A DNA stretch of 64,000 bases from Companilactobacillus mishanensis (GTDB lineage: Bacteria > Bacillota > Bacilli > Lactobacillales > Lactobacillaceae), in contig NZ_RHON01000005.1 in NCBI RefSeq assembly GCF_003946505.1, positions 170,547 through 234,546 of the forward strand, given 5' to 3'. The notes beneath the pieces were generated by a model. That model did no database searches, was not told where the DNA came from, and saw nothing but the letters and a program-made list of their open reading frames with translations. This document shows positions 16,064 to 25,984 of the stretch, piece after piece. Numbering within the stretch: position 1 is the first letter of the stretch; the number at the start of each line of letters is the position of its first letter. Both the position numbers and the translations under genes were made by a program.

Positions 16064-17425
16064 TTAAATTAATTCATGTAAGACATTTTCTAGATGAATG
16101 CCATGACTCGCCTTTAGTAAAATGGTGTCATTTGAGTTTAATTCCTTATTAATGTCTTCAGTTAGTTTTTCTAACTGATCCTTACTATACCAGCTCAAAT
16201 CTTGAGAGTCATACTTTTGAACTAGTAGGTCATACAATGCTTTCATCTCATCTCCGACAAGATATACCTTTTGGAAATCTTTCGGATCGATGTGGCTACT
16301 CAATGATTCGTGTAACTTTTTGGAAGAATCGCCTAACTCAAGCATATCTCCCAATACGACCAATTTGCGGCCCGTCTGCAAGTTCTTGAGATTATCCAAT
16401 ACTTCACTTGCAGCTGTTGGATTTGAGTTATAAACATCACTCAAAACATCAGCTCCATTTTTGGCTTTCAGCCATTCGGTACGATTCTCAGTCACATACA
16501 AATGAGTTAAGGCCTCCTGCATTGCGGAAACCTTAATATGATATCTTTGTCCAACTAGCAAGGCAGCCATAGCATTGTTGACGTTATATTCTCCCATAAT
16601 CGGGATAGTAAATTCAACATCTGGCCAAAGATTTGTTTTGAAAGTAGTCTGGTTCTTATCAGACTTAACTTCCGTAGCAAAGATGGTGTTATTGTCATTA
16701 CGACCAAAAGTCTCTGAACGCTGTTGTACGTTTTCGACACGTTCGTTCAATAACGGTTCGTCACCGTCATAAATAAATAATCCATCTTCTTGTAAATGAT
16801 GCGTAATTTCCATTTTTGCATCGGCAATCTTGTCACGAGTACCGAAAAATTCAATATGAGCTTCACCGATCATTGTGATCACGGAAACATCTGGATTAGC
16901 CAAATCACTTAAATGATCGATTTGACCAGGACGATCCATACCCATTTCTACTACTAATACTTCAGTATTGATCGGCATATTTAAAATCGTAAATGGAACA
17001 CCGATTTCATTATTGAAATTTTGAGGTGTCTTCGCAACATTATTACTAACAGCCAAGATGCTAGCAATCATGTCTTTAGTAGTTGTTTTACCATTACTTC
17101 CGGTAACAGCTACCACCTTAGGATTTACTTTAGCTAAATAGTACTTAGCCAAGGTATCAAACGCCTTCATGACATCATCAACGGCTACATATGGAATCTT
17201 CTTATTTGGGATTCCATGATCATTTTGCCAAACACTTGCTGCGGCGCCATTTTCGATTGCACTATTGATAAATTCATGCCCATCACGTTCCCCTTGTAAT
17301 GGAAAGAACAAATCACCGTCTTTTGCTTCACGACTGTCAAAACAAACTCCGGTAATTTGGACATCAGGTATATTATCAGCTTTGATCTTCAAAGCTGAAT
17401 AAACTTCTTGTAACTTCATTTTCAT
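16064..17425 (-). CDS. murF: UDP-MurNAc-tripeptide--D-Ala-D-Ala ligase MurF
   Basis: MurF adds D-Ala-D-Ala to the UDP-MurNAc tripeptide in the last cytoplasmic ligation of peptidoglycan precursor synthesis. The 453-residue protein has the Mur ligase P-loop VAVTGSNGKTTTKDMIA near residue 110, NFNNEIGVPFTIL, and a C-terminal domain with LGDMLELGD. The overall three-domain layout and length are normal. GGGG lies about 10 bases before the chosen ATG, although MKLQEV two codons later is also possible. It is divergent from the MFS gene. Confidence 0.95.
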   Translation of the reverse strand: MKMKLQEVYSALKIKADNIPDVQITGVCFDSREAKDGDLFFPLQGERDGHEFINSAIENGAAASVWQNDHGIPNKKIPYVAVDDVMKAFDTLAKYYLAKVNPKVVAVTGSNGKTTTKDMIASILAVSNNVAKTPQNFNNEIGVPFTILNMPINTEVLVVEMGMDRPGQIDHLSDLANPDVSVITMIGEAHIEFFGTRDKIADAKMEITHHLQEDGLFIYDGDEPLLNERVENVQQRSETFGRNDNNTIFATEVKSDKNQTTFKTNLWPDVEFTIPIMGEYNVNNAMAALLVGQRYHIKVSAMQEALTHLYVTENRTEWLKAKNGADVLSDVYNSNPTAASEVLDNLKNLQTGRKLVVLGDMLELGDSSKKLHESLSSHIDPKDFQKVYLVGDEMKALYDLLVQKYDSQDLSWYSKDQLEKLTEDINKELNSNDTILLKASHGIHLENVLHELI

Positions 17426-17515
17426 GAATACAGTTCCCCAGTTCCGAAAAAAATATTTTCTCCTAAAAAACTAAAAAGAGTATACTAATTAACTTAGAAA
17501 GGATTTGATGTATTA

Positions 17516-18742
17516 ATGACTTCAAATACAGATGATACTCCAAAAGAGAATAACTATTGGAAAAAGAACTTAATTGTCCTCTGGTTTAGTACCTTTGTTA
17601 CAGGTATTGGCTTTAGTATGATAACACCCTTTATGCCATTATACATTAATAGTTTAGGTAATTTCACAAAAAGTCAGCTAGTAGTTTGGAACGGTATTGC
17701 ATTCTCATCGACGTTCTTGGTCATGGCTATTATCTCCCCTATTTGGGGCAAAATCGCCGACCGACGAGGTCGAAAATTAATGCTCATCCGTGCCGCACTA
17801 GGTATGTCGATTGTGATTACTCTACAAGCTTTCGTAACTGCCCCTTGGCAATTAGTTGTCTTGAGACTATTACAAGGTGTCTTCTCTGGTTTTGTAAGTA
17901 ATGCTAACACTTTGATAGCATCAACAGCCCCAAGATCTGAAAGTGGAAAAGCATTGGGAACTCTAAACACCGGCGTTATCTCAGGTACATTACTTGGACC
18001 TTTGGTCGGTGGTGTTATAGCTCAATACATGGGATATCGTATCCCATTCATGATTACCGGTTCTCTATTATTCACTGCCTTCATTCTAGTGATCTTCTTC
18101 ATCAAAGAAGATTTCAAACCTATTCCTAAAGGACAGGAAGCTTCCACTTCGGAGATTTTTCATAAGTTGAAGAATCCCAATATAATCTTGGCGATGTTCA
18201 TTACGACAATGATCATCCAAACTTCGAATAATTCAATCAATCCTATCATCAGTTTGTACGTAAAACAACTCATGCAAGGATCAGATAAAGTTACTCTGAT
18301 CGCAGGTGTTGTCGCAGCACTTCCGGGTATCGCCAACATCATCGCTGCTCCCAGGTTTGGAGCCTTAGGTGATAAAATCGGTACCGGGAAAATTTTGATT
18401 GGTGGATTGATATTTGCTGTTTTAGTATACATACCACAAGCATTTGTTACCAACATTTGGCAACTAGCAATACTTCGATTTTTAGTCGGGGTTTCAGATG
18501 CATGTCTAGTTCCACAAGTTCAAACGTTATTAGCTAAAAACACTGATACTCAATACACTGGACGTGTATTCGGATATAATCAGTCGTTCCAGTCAGTTGG
18601 TAACGTGTGCGGCCCATTATTAGGCTCATACATTTCGAGTGCTTTAAGCTACTCGGCTGTATTCCTGAGTACCAGTGGACTCGCACTAATAAACTTCATC
18701 TGGGTATTTACACACTTACATTCAAAAAAAGCCAAAAAATAA
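17516..18742 (+). CDS. MFS multidrug efflux transporter (DHA1-type, 12 TM)
   Basis: A 408-residue major facilitator with about 12 membrane segments. It has the DHA1 motif A (GKIADRRGRKLML) after TM2 and a motif-C-like stretch GVISGTLLGPLVGGVIAQ in TM5. The closest families by eye are the PmrA/MdtG-type multidrug efflux proteins. Substrate cannot be told from sequence. The start has GAAAGGA upstream, and a strong hairpin follows the stop. It is transcribed alone, divergent from murF. Confidence 0.88.
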   Translation: MTSNTDDTPKENNYWKKNLIVLWFSTFVTGIGFSMITPFMPLYINSLGNFTKSQLVVWNGIAFSSTFLVMAIISPIWGKIADRRGRKLMLIRAALGMSIVITLQAFVTAPWQLVVLRLLQGVFSGFVSNANTLIASTAPRSESGKALGTLNTGVISGTLLGPLVGGVIAQYMGYRIPFMITGSLLFTAFILVIFFIKEDFKPIPKGQEASTSEIFHKLKNPNIILAMFITTMIIQTSNNSINPIISLYVKQLMQGSDKVTLIAGVVAALPGIANIIAAPRFGALGDKIGTGKILIGGLIFAVLVYIPQAFVTNIWQLAILRFLVGVSDACLVPQVQTLLAKNTDTQYTGRVFGYNQSFQSVGNVCGPLLGSYISSALSYSAVFLSTSGLALINFIWVFTHLHSKKAKK

Positions 18743-18767
18743 AAGCCATCCGAGAAAGGATGGCTTT
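18742..18767. terminator. Bidirectional terminator between the MFS gene and rpmE2
   Basis: AAAGCCATCC pairs perfectly with GGATGGCTTT around six bases. The 3' arm overlaps the rpmE2 stop codon, so it serves the plus-strand MFS gene and lies at the very end of rpmE2. Confidence 0.85.
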
Positions 18768-19014
18768 ATTTGTTTTGCAAACCATATTTCTTGTTGAAAC
18801 GATCGATACGTCCATCTGCTTGAGCAAACTTTTGTTTACCAGTATAGAAAGGATGTGAATCTGATGATATTTCAACACGGATCAATGGATATTCTTGACC
18901 TTCGTAATCAGTTGTTTCGCTTGATTCAACAGTTGAACCTGCTAAGAACTTCTTACCAGTTGAAGAATCCATGAATACAACTTGGTGGTAATCTGGATGA
19001 ATTCCTTGTTTCAT
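18766..19014 (-). CDS. rpmE2: 50S ribosomal protein L31 type B
   Basis: The 82-residue protein begins [20 protein letters not shown] and ends with [20 protein letters not shown]. This is the type B (YtiA-like) L31 lacking the zinc-binding CxxC pair of type A, and such forms replace the zinc form under zinc limitation. It is a single gene with an AGGAGAC-type site (AAAGGAGACATT) upstream of the ATG and its stop within the shared terminator. Confidence 0.97.
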   Translation of the reverse strand: MKQGIHPDYHQVVFMDSSTGKKFLAGSTVESSETTDYEGQEYPLIRVEISSDSHPFYTGKQKFAQADGRIDRFNKKYGLQNK

Positions 19015-19113
19015 TATAATGTCTCCTTTGCCCTAAATCTTTTGCAGAGATAGAGATTAATTTACTAACGGTATTTTATATTATCATGAACAGCAACAAG
19101 TTTCAATATAATT

Positions 19114-20613
19114 CTATTTTTTCAAGATTAGTTTTTGATCAGCTATCTCATCAATCAGTCCTAAATCGTGATCGATTATCAACATTGTTGGATGTTGTTT
19201 ATGTATCGCATCAACGATTTGATCACGAGTTATTACATCCAAGTAATTGAATGGCTCATCCCATAAATAAAGATTTGCTTGTTCTGATAAACTGACGGCC
19301 AAAGCTACTTTACGTTTCTGTCCTTGACTCATTTCTTCTATATTATTATCAAATAGTTCTCGTTCGAAACCTAATTTTCTCAAATTAGAGAAAACCATCT
19401 CTGGCTCAACTTTCTTTCTTTCAGCCAACTCTCGTATTGTACCATGCAAATCATATTCTTGAGCTAAATAAGAGATTTTTACAGAACTTGGAACAACTAT
19501 ACTACCAGAACACTCAAATGGCTGTGCTATCCCAAGGATCTGTTTGAAGATAGTTGTCTTACCGATACCATTTCGACCCATCAATGCAAGTACATGATTT
19601 CGTGGTAATTTAAAACTGACTTTTGGGGTCTCAACGTTGCGATTTTTTAATAAAAGATCATTCACTTCAATTAAATTCTTCAAATGAGAAATTTCCGCGT
19701 AATTTAATGATATCGGGTCATCGATCTCGATATTCTTCAACAACGTTTTTTTAGTGTTGAGTGAATCGTCAACACGATGTTGCATACTTTTGGCTTTCTT
19801 CATCATCTTAGCTGACTTGGCACCAATAAATCCTTTATCAAGATTGGCATGCTTATCCATCGAAATGTTTTTCTTCTTACCCTTTTCGGTTTGACGGGAC
19901 CAATTTTCTTTCTTGACTGCAGAATCATGTAACTTATTTATATCCTTGGTCAATTGACGTTTCTGATCAGCTTCATACGTGTCTTGAAGGTTTTTCTCAT
20001 GTTCCCAAGTATCAAAGTTACCTTTGTACACATCAATATCGTTGCGATTGATTGAAATAACATGATCGATTATTTCGTTTAAAAAATTTCTGTCGTGACT
20101 GATAACGATAAATCCTTTTTTTGTTCTTAAGTAGTCAGAGACTAATTTTCTACCATCGATATCCAAATGATTGGTTGGTTCATCGATCAATTGAAAGCCA
20201 TCATCGTCAATAAACAGTACCGCTAATAGCACTTTAGTTCGTTCACCCGGACTTAATGTTTCAAATTGCTGATCAAGAATATCAAGACTGACTTGAAGTT
20301 TTTCTAACTCAGTCTCAACTCTCCAAATGTCATAGTCAGCCAGCCCTGAAATTTCTAAAGCAATTTCTTTAGTTGTTTTTGACATATCTGACACAGGCTG
20401 TGGATAATAGTGGAAATTTAGGTTGGAGACGACTTGTCCCTGATATTCTAAATTTCCTAACAAAATATTCAGTAAAGTTGTCTTACCTCGGCCATTACGA
20501 CCAATCAAACCTAATTTCCAGCTCTCATCGATGCTTAAATTAATATTATTGAATAAGTTGTCGACCATTTGGTCATATTTAAAACTTAAATTATTTATTT
20601 GTATTGTTCCCAA
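19114..20613 (-). CDS. ABC-F ribosome-protection ATPase, Lsa-like
   Basis: ABC-F proteins have two ATPase domains and no membrane part; antibiotic-resistance members displace drugs from the ribosome. Walker A motifs are GRNGRGKTT and GRNGIGKTT; signature motifs are LSPGERTKV and MSQGQKRKV; Walker B regions are LIDEPTNHLD and LWDEPFNYLD. The linker between domains is long and basic, as in Lsa/Vga-type proteins, and the N-terminus MGTIQINNLSFKYD matches Lsa(A) closely. I choose the TTG at 20613 because AGAGGTG is 6 bases upstream; the ATG at 20637 has no such site. Lincosamide/pleuromutilin/streptogramin A protection is likely but unproven. Confidence 0.88.
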   Translation of the reverse strand: MGTIQINNLSFKYDQMVDNLFNNINLSIDESWKLGLIGRNGRGKTTLLNILLGNLEYQGQVVSNLNFHYYPQPVSDMSKTTKEIALEISGLADYDIWRVETELEKLQVSLDILDQQFETLSPGERTKVLLAVLFIDDDGFQLIDEPTNHLDIDGRKLVSDYLRTKKGFIVISHDRNFLNEIIDHVISINRNDIDVYKGNFDTWEHEKNLQDTYEADQKRQLTKDINKLHDSAVKKENWSRQTEKGKKKNISMDKHANLDKGFIGAKSAKMMKKAKSMQHRVDDSLNTKKTLLKNIEIDDPISLNYAEISHLKNLIEVNDLLLKNRNVETPKVSFKLPRNHVLALMGRNGIGKTTIFKQILGIAQPFECSGSIVVPSSVKISYLAQEYDLHGTIRELAERKKVEPEMVFSNLRKLGFERELFDNNIEEMSQGQKRKVALAVSLSEQANLYLWDEPFNYLDVITRDQIVDAIHKQHPTMLIIDHDLGLIDEIADQKLILKK

Positions 20614-20657
20614 ATCGAACACCTCTTTTGGTGTCATTGGCTTTTACTTTACGGTAC

Positions 20658-20852
20658 AAAAAAAGACGCTAAACAGCGTCCTAAACAGTATCTTATTGTT
20701 TAAGAAAGTACGCTATTGTAGAAATTAAGTCAAAGCCAAATTACACACTTATTTTGTATAATTTTGATTTTCAACTTAATTTCTCAACGGCTGCACTCCC
20801 TTTCTGGTTATATATCATAAATGAAATTAACAAATTATTTAATAGTTGTCAA
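20658..20852 (-). promoter_or_regulatory. Attenuator-like leader of the ABC-F gene
   Basis: On the minus strand a TTGACA (20852-20847) is followed by a leader. It carries a possible short upstream frame, TTG AGA AAT TAA (20787-20776, peptide MRN), with GGGAG 8 bases before it. An 11-base inverted repeat spans 20774-20784 and 20720-20730. A terminator GACGCT-GTTT-AGCGTC with seven T occupies 20680-20658, 45 bases before the TTG start. The 5' arm of the terminator and the eight bases before it can instead pair with 20710-20715 and 20697-20704, forming an antiterminator. This is the layout of drug-induced attenuation known upstream of ABC-F resistance genes. Confidence 0.65.
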
Positions 20853-20853
20853 C

Positions 20854-22128
20854 TTATTTTAAATCATCTTCACCGACTAATTCAACATCAGCCTGCAATT
20901 GATGCAGTTTCCAGACTACACGATCATAGCCACGGAGAATATTTTCTGCATTCTCAATAACAGTTGTGCCATGAGCCAACAGACCGGCAATCATCAAACA
21001 AGCACCTGCACGAATCTCTTCAGCTGAAACAGTTGCCCCAGACAATTGAGAACCACCATGAACAAAGATAAGATCATTTTCACTTGAAATATCTCCGCCC
21101 ATTTTCTGAAGTTCTGAAATATGCTTGATACGCTTTGGATAAATCGTATCAATTATCATCGCTTCACCTTGTGCTTGCAATAACAATGGCGTTATTGGCT
21201 GTTGTAGATCAGTAGCAAATCCGGGATATGGCATGGTTTTAATGTTAACTGCTCTAATATCTGGAGATGGTTTGACATAAATACTGTCTTCACCAATTTC
21301 CAAATTAACGTTCATCTCATCGAGTTTTGCAATAAATGCATCCAAATGTTCACTGATGATATTATTGATCAAAATGTCGCCACCATTTGCTGCAGCCAAA
21401 CTCAGATACGTTCCGGCTTCAATTCTGTCCGGAATGATCGTATGTGAGTTATTTGATCGAAGTTGATCGACACCTTCGATACGGATAGTTTCCGTACCAA
21501 CTCCACGGATTATTGCACCCATGTTGTTTAAAAATGTGGCTAAATCAATTATCTCTGGCTCTTTAGCAGCATTTTCAATGACGGTCGTTCCCTTAGCTTT
21601 AACAGCCGCAAGAATAACATTTATTGTGGCTCCAACAGATACCATATCTAAGAAAATTTTGGCACCTTTCAATCCATCAGCAGGAGAAGTAATGATAATT
21701 TGTCCCTGCTTATTTTCAACATGCGCACCAAGGGCTTCAAAGCCTTTGATATGTTGATCGATCGGACGTGGACCAATGTCATCCCCACCAGGGAAACCAA
21801 CGACAGCTTTACCGAATCTTCCCAACATTGCGCCCATAAAGTAATAAGAAGCACGAAGACTGCTCACCTTACCACTTGGTAATTCAGCAAAATGTATTTT
21901 TGTAGGATCGATTTTCAAAACGTCATTTTTGACTTCTGAGGTCACATTCATATCTAACAAGATCGAACGTAGGTTATTTACATCTCTGATTTGTGGAACT
22001 GAATCCAGTACAACTGGCGTATCAGATAAGATTGCAGCAGGAATAAGCGCAACTGTACTATTTTTTGCGCCCCCTATTGTTACTTCACCTGATAATTTCT
22101 TTCCACCATTAATTACAAGTTTTTGCAT
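20854..22128 (-). CDS. murA: UDP-GlcNAc 1-carboxyvinyltransferase (MurA paralogue, Cys-to-Asp)
   Basis: MurA transfers enolpyruvate to UDP-GlcNAc, the first committed peptidoglycan step. The 424-residue protein starts [23 protein letters not shown], with the catalytic-loop region [15 protein letters not shown]. Asp116 occupies the position of the active-site Cys (Cys115 in E. coli) that fosfomycin alkylates. Other motifs ([34 protein letters not shown]) are intact, so it should be active. It lies between pyrG and the ABC-F gene. Low-GC Gram-positives often have two MurA paralogues, so I cannot tell which one this is. Confidence 0.93.
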   Translation of the reverse strand: MQKLVINGGKKLSGEVTIGGAKNSTVALIPAAILSDTPVVLDSVPQIRDVNNLRSILLDMNVTSEVKNDVLKIDPTKIHFAELPSGKVSSLRASYYFMGAMLGRFGKAVVGFPGGDDIGPRPIDQHIKGFEALGAHVENKQGQIIITSPADGLKGAKIFLDMVSVGATINVILAAVKAKGTTVIENAAKEPEIIDLATFLNNMGAIIRGVGTETIRIEGVDQLRSNNSHTIIPDRIEAGTYLSLAAANGGDILINNIISEHLDAFIAKLDEMNVNLEIGEDSIYVKPSPDIRAVNIKTMPYPGFATDLQQPITPLLLQAQGEAMIIDTIYPKRIKHISELQKMGGDISSENDLIFVHGGSQLSGATVSAEEIRAGACLMIAGLLAHGTTVIENAENILRGYDRVVWKLHQLQADVELVGEDDLK

Positions 22129-22181
22129 AAGTTTTTCCCTAACTATTTTTAACTACTTCTACAAATAGAAGTAAATGACTG

Positions 22182-23816
<1,635 letters not shown>

Positions 23817-23832
23817 CTAGGGATTTCCTACC

Positions 23833-23871
23833 AAAAATAAAAAAGTCCCCTATTCATACTGAACAGGGAAC
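23833..23871 (-). terminator. pyrG leader attenuator terminator
   Basis: On the minus strand a 12-pair stem (GTTCCCTGTTCA against TGAATAGGGGAC, with wobbles) is followed by a run of T. It lies between the pyrG promoter and its start. The 5' arm contains the pyrimidine-rich TTCCCT that could pair with extra G residues added at the transcript 5' end when CTP is low, as known for B. subtilis pyrG. Confidence 0.8.
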
Positions 23872-23896
23872 CTTGTAATTAGTCTATCTAATAGAG

Positions 23897-23935
23897 CCCA
23901 AACAATATAATACTGTTTCATAGCCCAATCGTCAA
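23897..23935 (-). promoter_or_regulatory. pyrG promoter with GGGCTC initiation sequence
   Basis: TTGACG (23935-23930), 17 bases, TATTAT (23912-23907), then after 7 bases GGGCTC beginning at 23899. GGGC starts at pyrG promoters allow reiterative G addition when CTP is scarce, which is the sensing step of pyrG attenuation in Firmicutes. Confidence 0.8.
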
Positions 23936-23954
23936 ACCTTTAATCTGAAAAATT

Positions 23955-24614
23955 TTATTTGTTGTCATCTGAATCAGAATCGTCAGCGTCATCATCGTCT
24001 TCGTCGTCGTCATCATCTTCGTCAGATAAGTCGATATCTGTGTCATCATCATCTGCATCGAACTCAGTTAATTGACCCTCAATACCATCATCTAAGCCGG
24101 TATCTTCAGCATCATCGTCATCGTCGTCATCAACAGATAAGTCAGTATTTGTGAATTTAGAAAGATCTGGACCATTGTCTTCACCAGACTCTTCGTCATC
24201 ATCCATATCATTTACATCTAAGTCAGCATCGTCATCGTAATCAACAACGTCATCGTCTTCTTCATCATCACTTAAGAAGGCATTAACCTTTTGAGCTGCC
24301 TTATGTGTATTTTCGGTACCGTTATCCTCAGGATGATTAACTTCCTCATCAACTGAATCAAATGGATACCATTTACGTAATCCCCAAACATTTTCACCAA
24401 GTGAAAGGAAACTACCATCGTTATTCATATCAGTATAAAACTGAGGTAAATAAGCTTTGATTTCATCATCAGATTTTCCTAGGTATGTTTGAAGTTCATT
24501 AACTATATCAGAGAAGTTCATTGCTTCTTTTTTATTCTCATTGAGAATCTCATAAGCTACTTCAATCATAGATAGTTCATTTTTATTTTGATTCTTGAAT
24601 TTTTCAAGTTTCAA
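23955..24614 (-). CDS. rpoE: DNA-directed RNA polymerase delta subunit
   Basis: RpoE (delta) binds RNA polymerase and aids recycling and promoter selectivity. The 219-residue protein has a folded N-terminal HARE-HTH domain (NELSMIEVAYEILNENKKEA, then ENVWGLRKWYP near residue 80) and an extremely acidic C-terminal tail made almost only of Asp and Glu. It appears to start at TTG (24614), which gives the conserved opening before ELSMIEVA; AAAGGA lies upstream. The rpoE-pyrG order is conserved in Bacillales and Lactobacillales. The tail is somewhat long for the family. Confidence 0.95.
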   Translation of the reverse strand: MKLEKFKNQNKNELSMIEVAYEILNENKKEAMNFSDIVNELQTYLGKSDDEIKAYLPQFYTDMNNDGSFLSLGENVWGLRKWYPFDSVDEEVNHPEDNGTENTHKAAQKVNAFLSDDEEDDDVVDYDDDADLDVNDMDDDEESGEDNGPDLSKFTNTDLSVDDDDDDDAEDTGLDDGIEGQLTEFDADDDDTDIDLSDEDDDDDEDDDDADDSDSDDNK

Positions 24615-24660
24615 ACGGGTACACGTCCTTTCACAGCGTCTTACTACATATAATATATAT

Positions 24661-25101
24661 TTAAGCGCTAAAAATCAATCTAAACTTGTAATTGCCTACT
24701 ATATTATTATCATAAATCAGGTCATAATCAATATTTATTTTCCCAACTAATGGCTTACTTTGAATTTCTACTAAAGAATCTTTGGTATATGTAGTCATGT
24801 TCATGACTCCATATTCGGTGTGAAGCCTGCCCTCACTATGTTTCTTGTTCGTAAAGTAAAGCATTGACTCAATATTGGCAGACTTGGCACTCCGCTTCAA
24901 ATGAATTTCGCCTTTTTCAGTAATTTTTACTAAAATAGAAGCATGTTCACCATCTTCAAGACTTTCATCAAATCTCAAGTAATCGGCATTTCCCATTCTG
25001 GTGAATTTGCCTGGCTCGCTGATCTTTGTATGAGTCATCTCTCCAGCTTGAAAAATGCTCATGTTTAAGTCAACGTTTACATTTGTAGTATTATTTTCCA
25101 A
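24661..25101 (-). CDS. DUF1934 domain protein (YwiB-like)
   Basis: A 146-residue soluble protein with a calycin-like, beta-rich composition (ESLEDGEHASILVKITEKGE, then IDYDLIYDNNIVGNYKFRLIFSA at the end, quoted in part). It matches the DUF1934 family, which is found upstream of rpoE or argS in many Firmicutes. There is no signal peptide. Function is unknown. It is transcribed toward rpoE and divergent from the lipoyl-transfer gene. Confidence 0.8.
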   Translation of the reverse strand: MENNTTNVNVDLNMSIFQAGEMTHTKISEPGKFTRMGNADYLRFDESLEDGEHASILVKITEKGEIHLKRSAKSANIESMLYFTNKKHSEGRLHTEYGVMNMTTYTKDSLVEIQSKPLVGKINIDYDLIYDNNIVGNYKFRLIFSA

Positions 25102-25159
25102 TATTAATACCCCCGCATGATAAAATTAATACATCAGACTATTTTAAAGAAGTGATCAC

Positions 25160-25984
25160 GTGAATAAACAAATATTATTATACAATCAAAAAATCAATTC
25201 GTCTCAAGAGATGCTTGATCCATTTGCTGATACAGGTGCGATTCTCCAATTTGTTTCTGAGGAAAAAATCCCTGTAGCTCATTTTTGGAATACCAATCCA
25301 ACAATCATTTTAGGATTGCAGGATCAAAGACTAAGCAACCTGTCCGGAGGACTCAAGCTGTTAGAAGATGAAAACTATATCTACTATCTTAGAAACTCCG
25401 GTGGATTAAGTGTCGTTTCTGATCCAGATATTCTCAATTTCACACTTTTTCTTTCCAATAAAGACAATATCACAATTGATGAAGCATATGAAAAAATGCA
25501 TCAAATAATGCAAAAAGCTTTTTCAGATAAGATTGAAACTGGAATTATCGAGCATTCATATTGTCCTGGTACTTTTGATCTAAGTATAGACGGTAAAAAA
25601 CTAGCCGGAATTTCTCAACGTAGGTCTGGTGATGCCGTCGCAATCATGGCCTATATCAGTGTTACGGGGAACCAAAAGTATCGCTCACAGCTAATGAAAG
25701 ACTTCTATGAAATCAGTGATTACCCAATTAGTGAAAAAATTGGTTTTCCAAAAATAGACGTTCATTGTATGGAAAACTTAGATGTATTAACTGGACAAGA
25801 CTTAACTGTTGAACTTGCTCAAGAAAAAATCATTGCAGCATTGCAAGATGACGGATTCAGCATTGATCGTGAAAATTTCAATATTGTCCAAAAATCAGCA
25901 CCATATGAAGAAGCTTACACCAAGACCTTTGAAGATTTAGTTTACAAGAATAAAAAACTATTAGGAGACAACAATGACTTATAA
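25160..25984 (+). CDS. Lipoate/octanoate transfer family protein (LipL/LplA-like)
   Basis: The 274-residue protein belongs to the biotin/lipoate A/B ligase fold used to attach or move octanoyl and lipoyl groups. Visible motifs are RNSGGLSVVSDP (the RRxGGG-like substrate loop), SYCPGTFDLSIDGKKLAGISQRR (quoted in part: YCPGTFDLSIDGKKLAG) with a Cys where LipL/LipM octanoyltransferases have their catalytic thiol, and QRRSGDAVAIMAYI. That Cys favours an amidotransferase (LipL-like) over an ATP-dependent ligase, but I am not certain. The stop overlaps the start of the HD gene by 11 bases. Confidence 0.78.
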   Translation: MNKQILLYNQKINSSQEMLDPFADTGAILQFVSEEKIPVAHFWNTNPTIILGLQDQRLSNLSGGLKLLEDENYIYYLRNSGGLSVVSDPDILNFTLFLSNKDNITIDEAYEKMHQIMQKAFSDKIETGIIEHSYCPGTFDLSIDGKKLAGISQRRSGDAVAIMAYISVTGNQKYRSQLMKDFYEISDYPISEKIGFPKIDVHCMENLDVLTGQDLTVELAQEKIIAALQDDGFSIDRENFNIVQKSAPYEEAYTKTFEDLVYKNKKLLGDNNDL

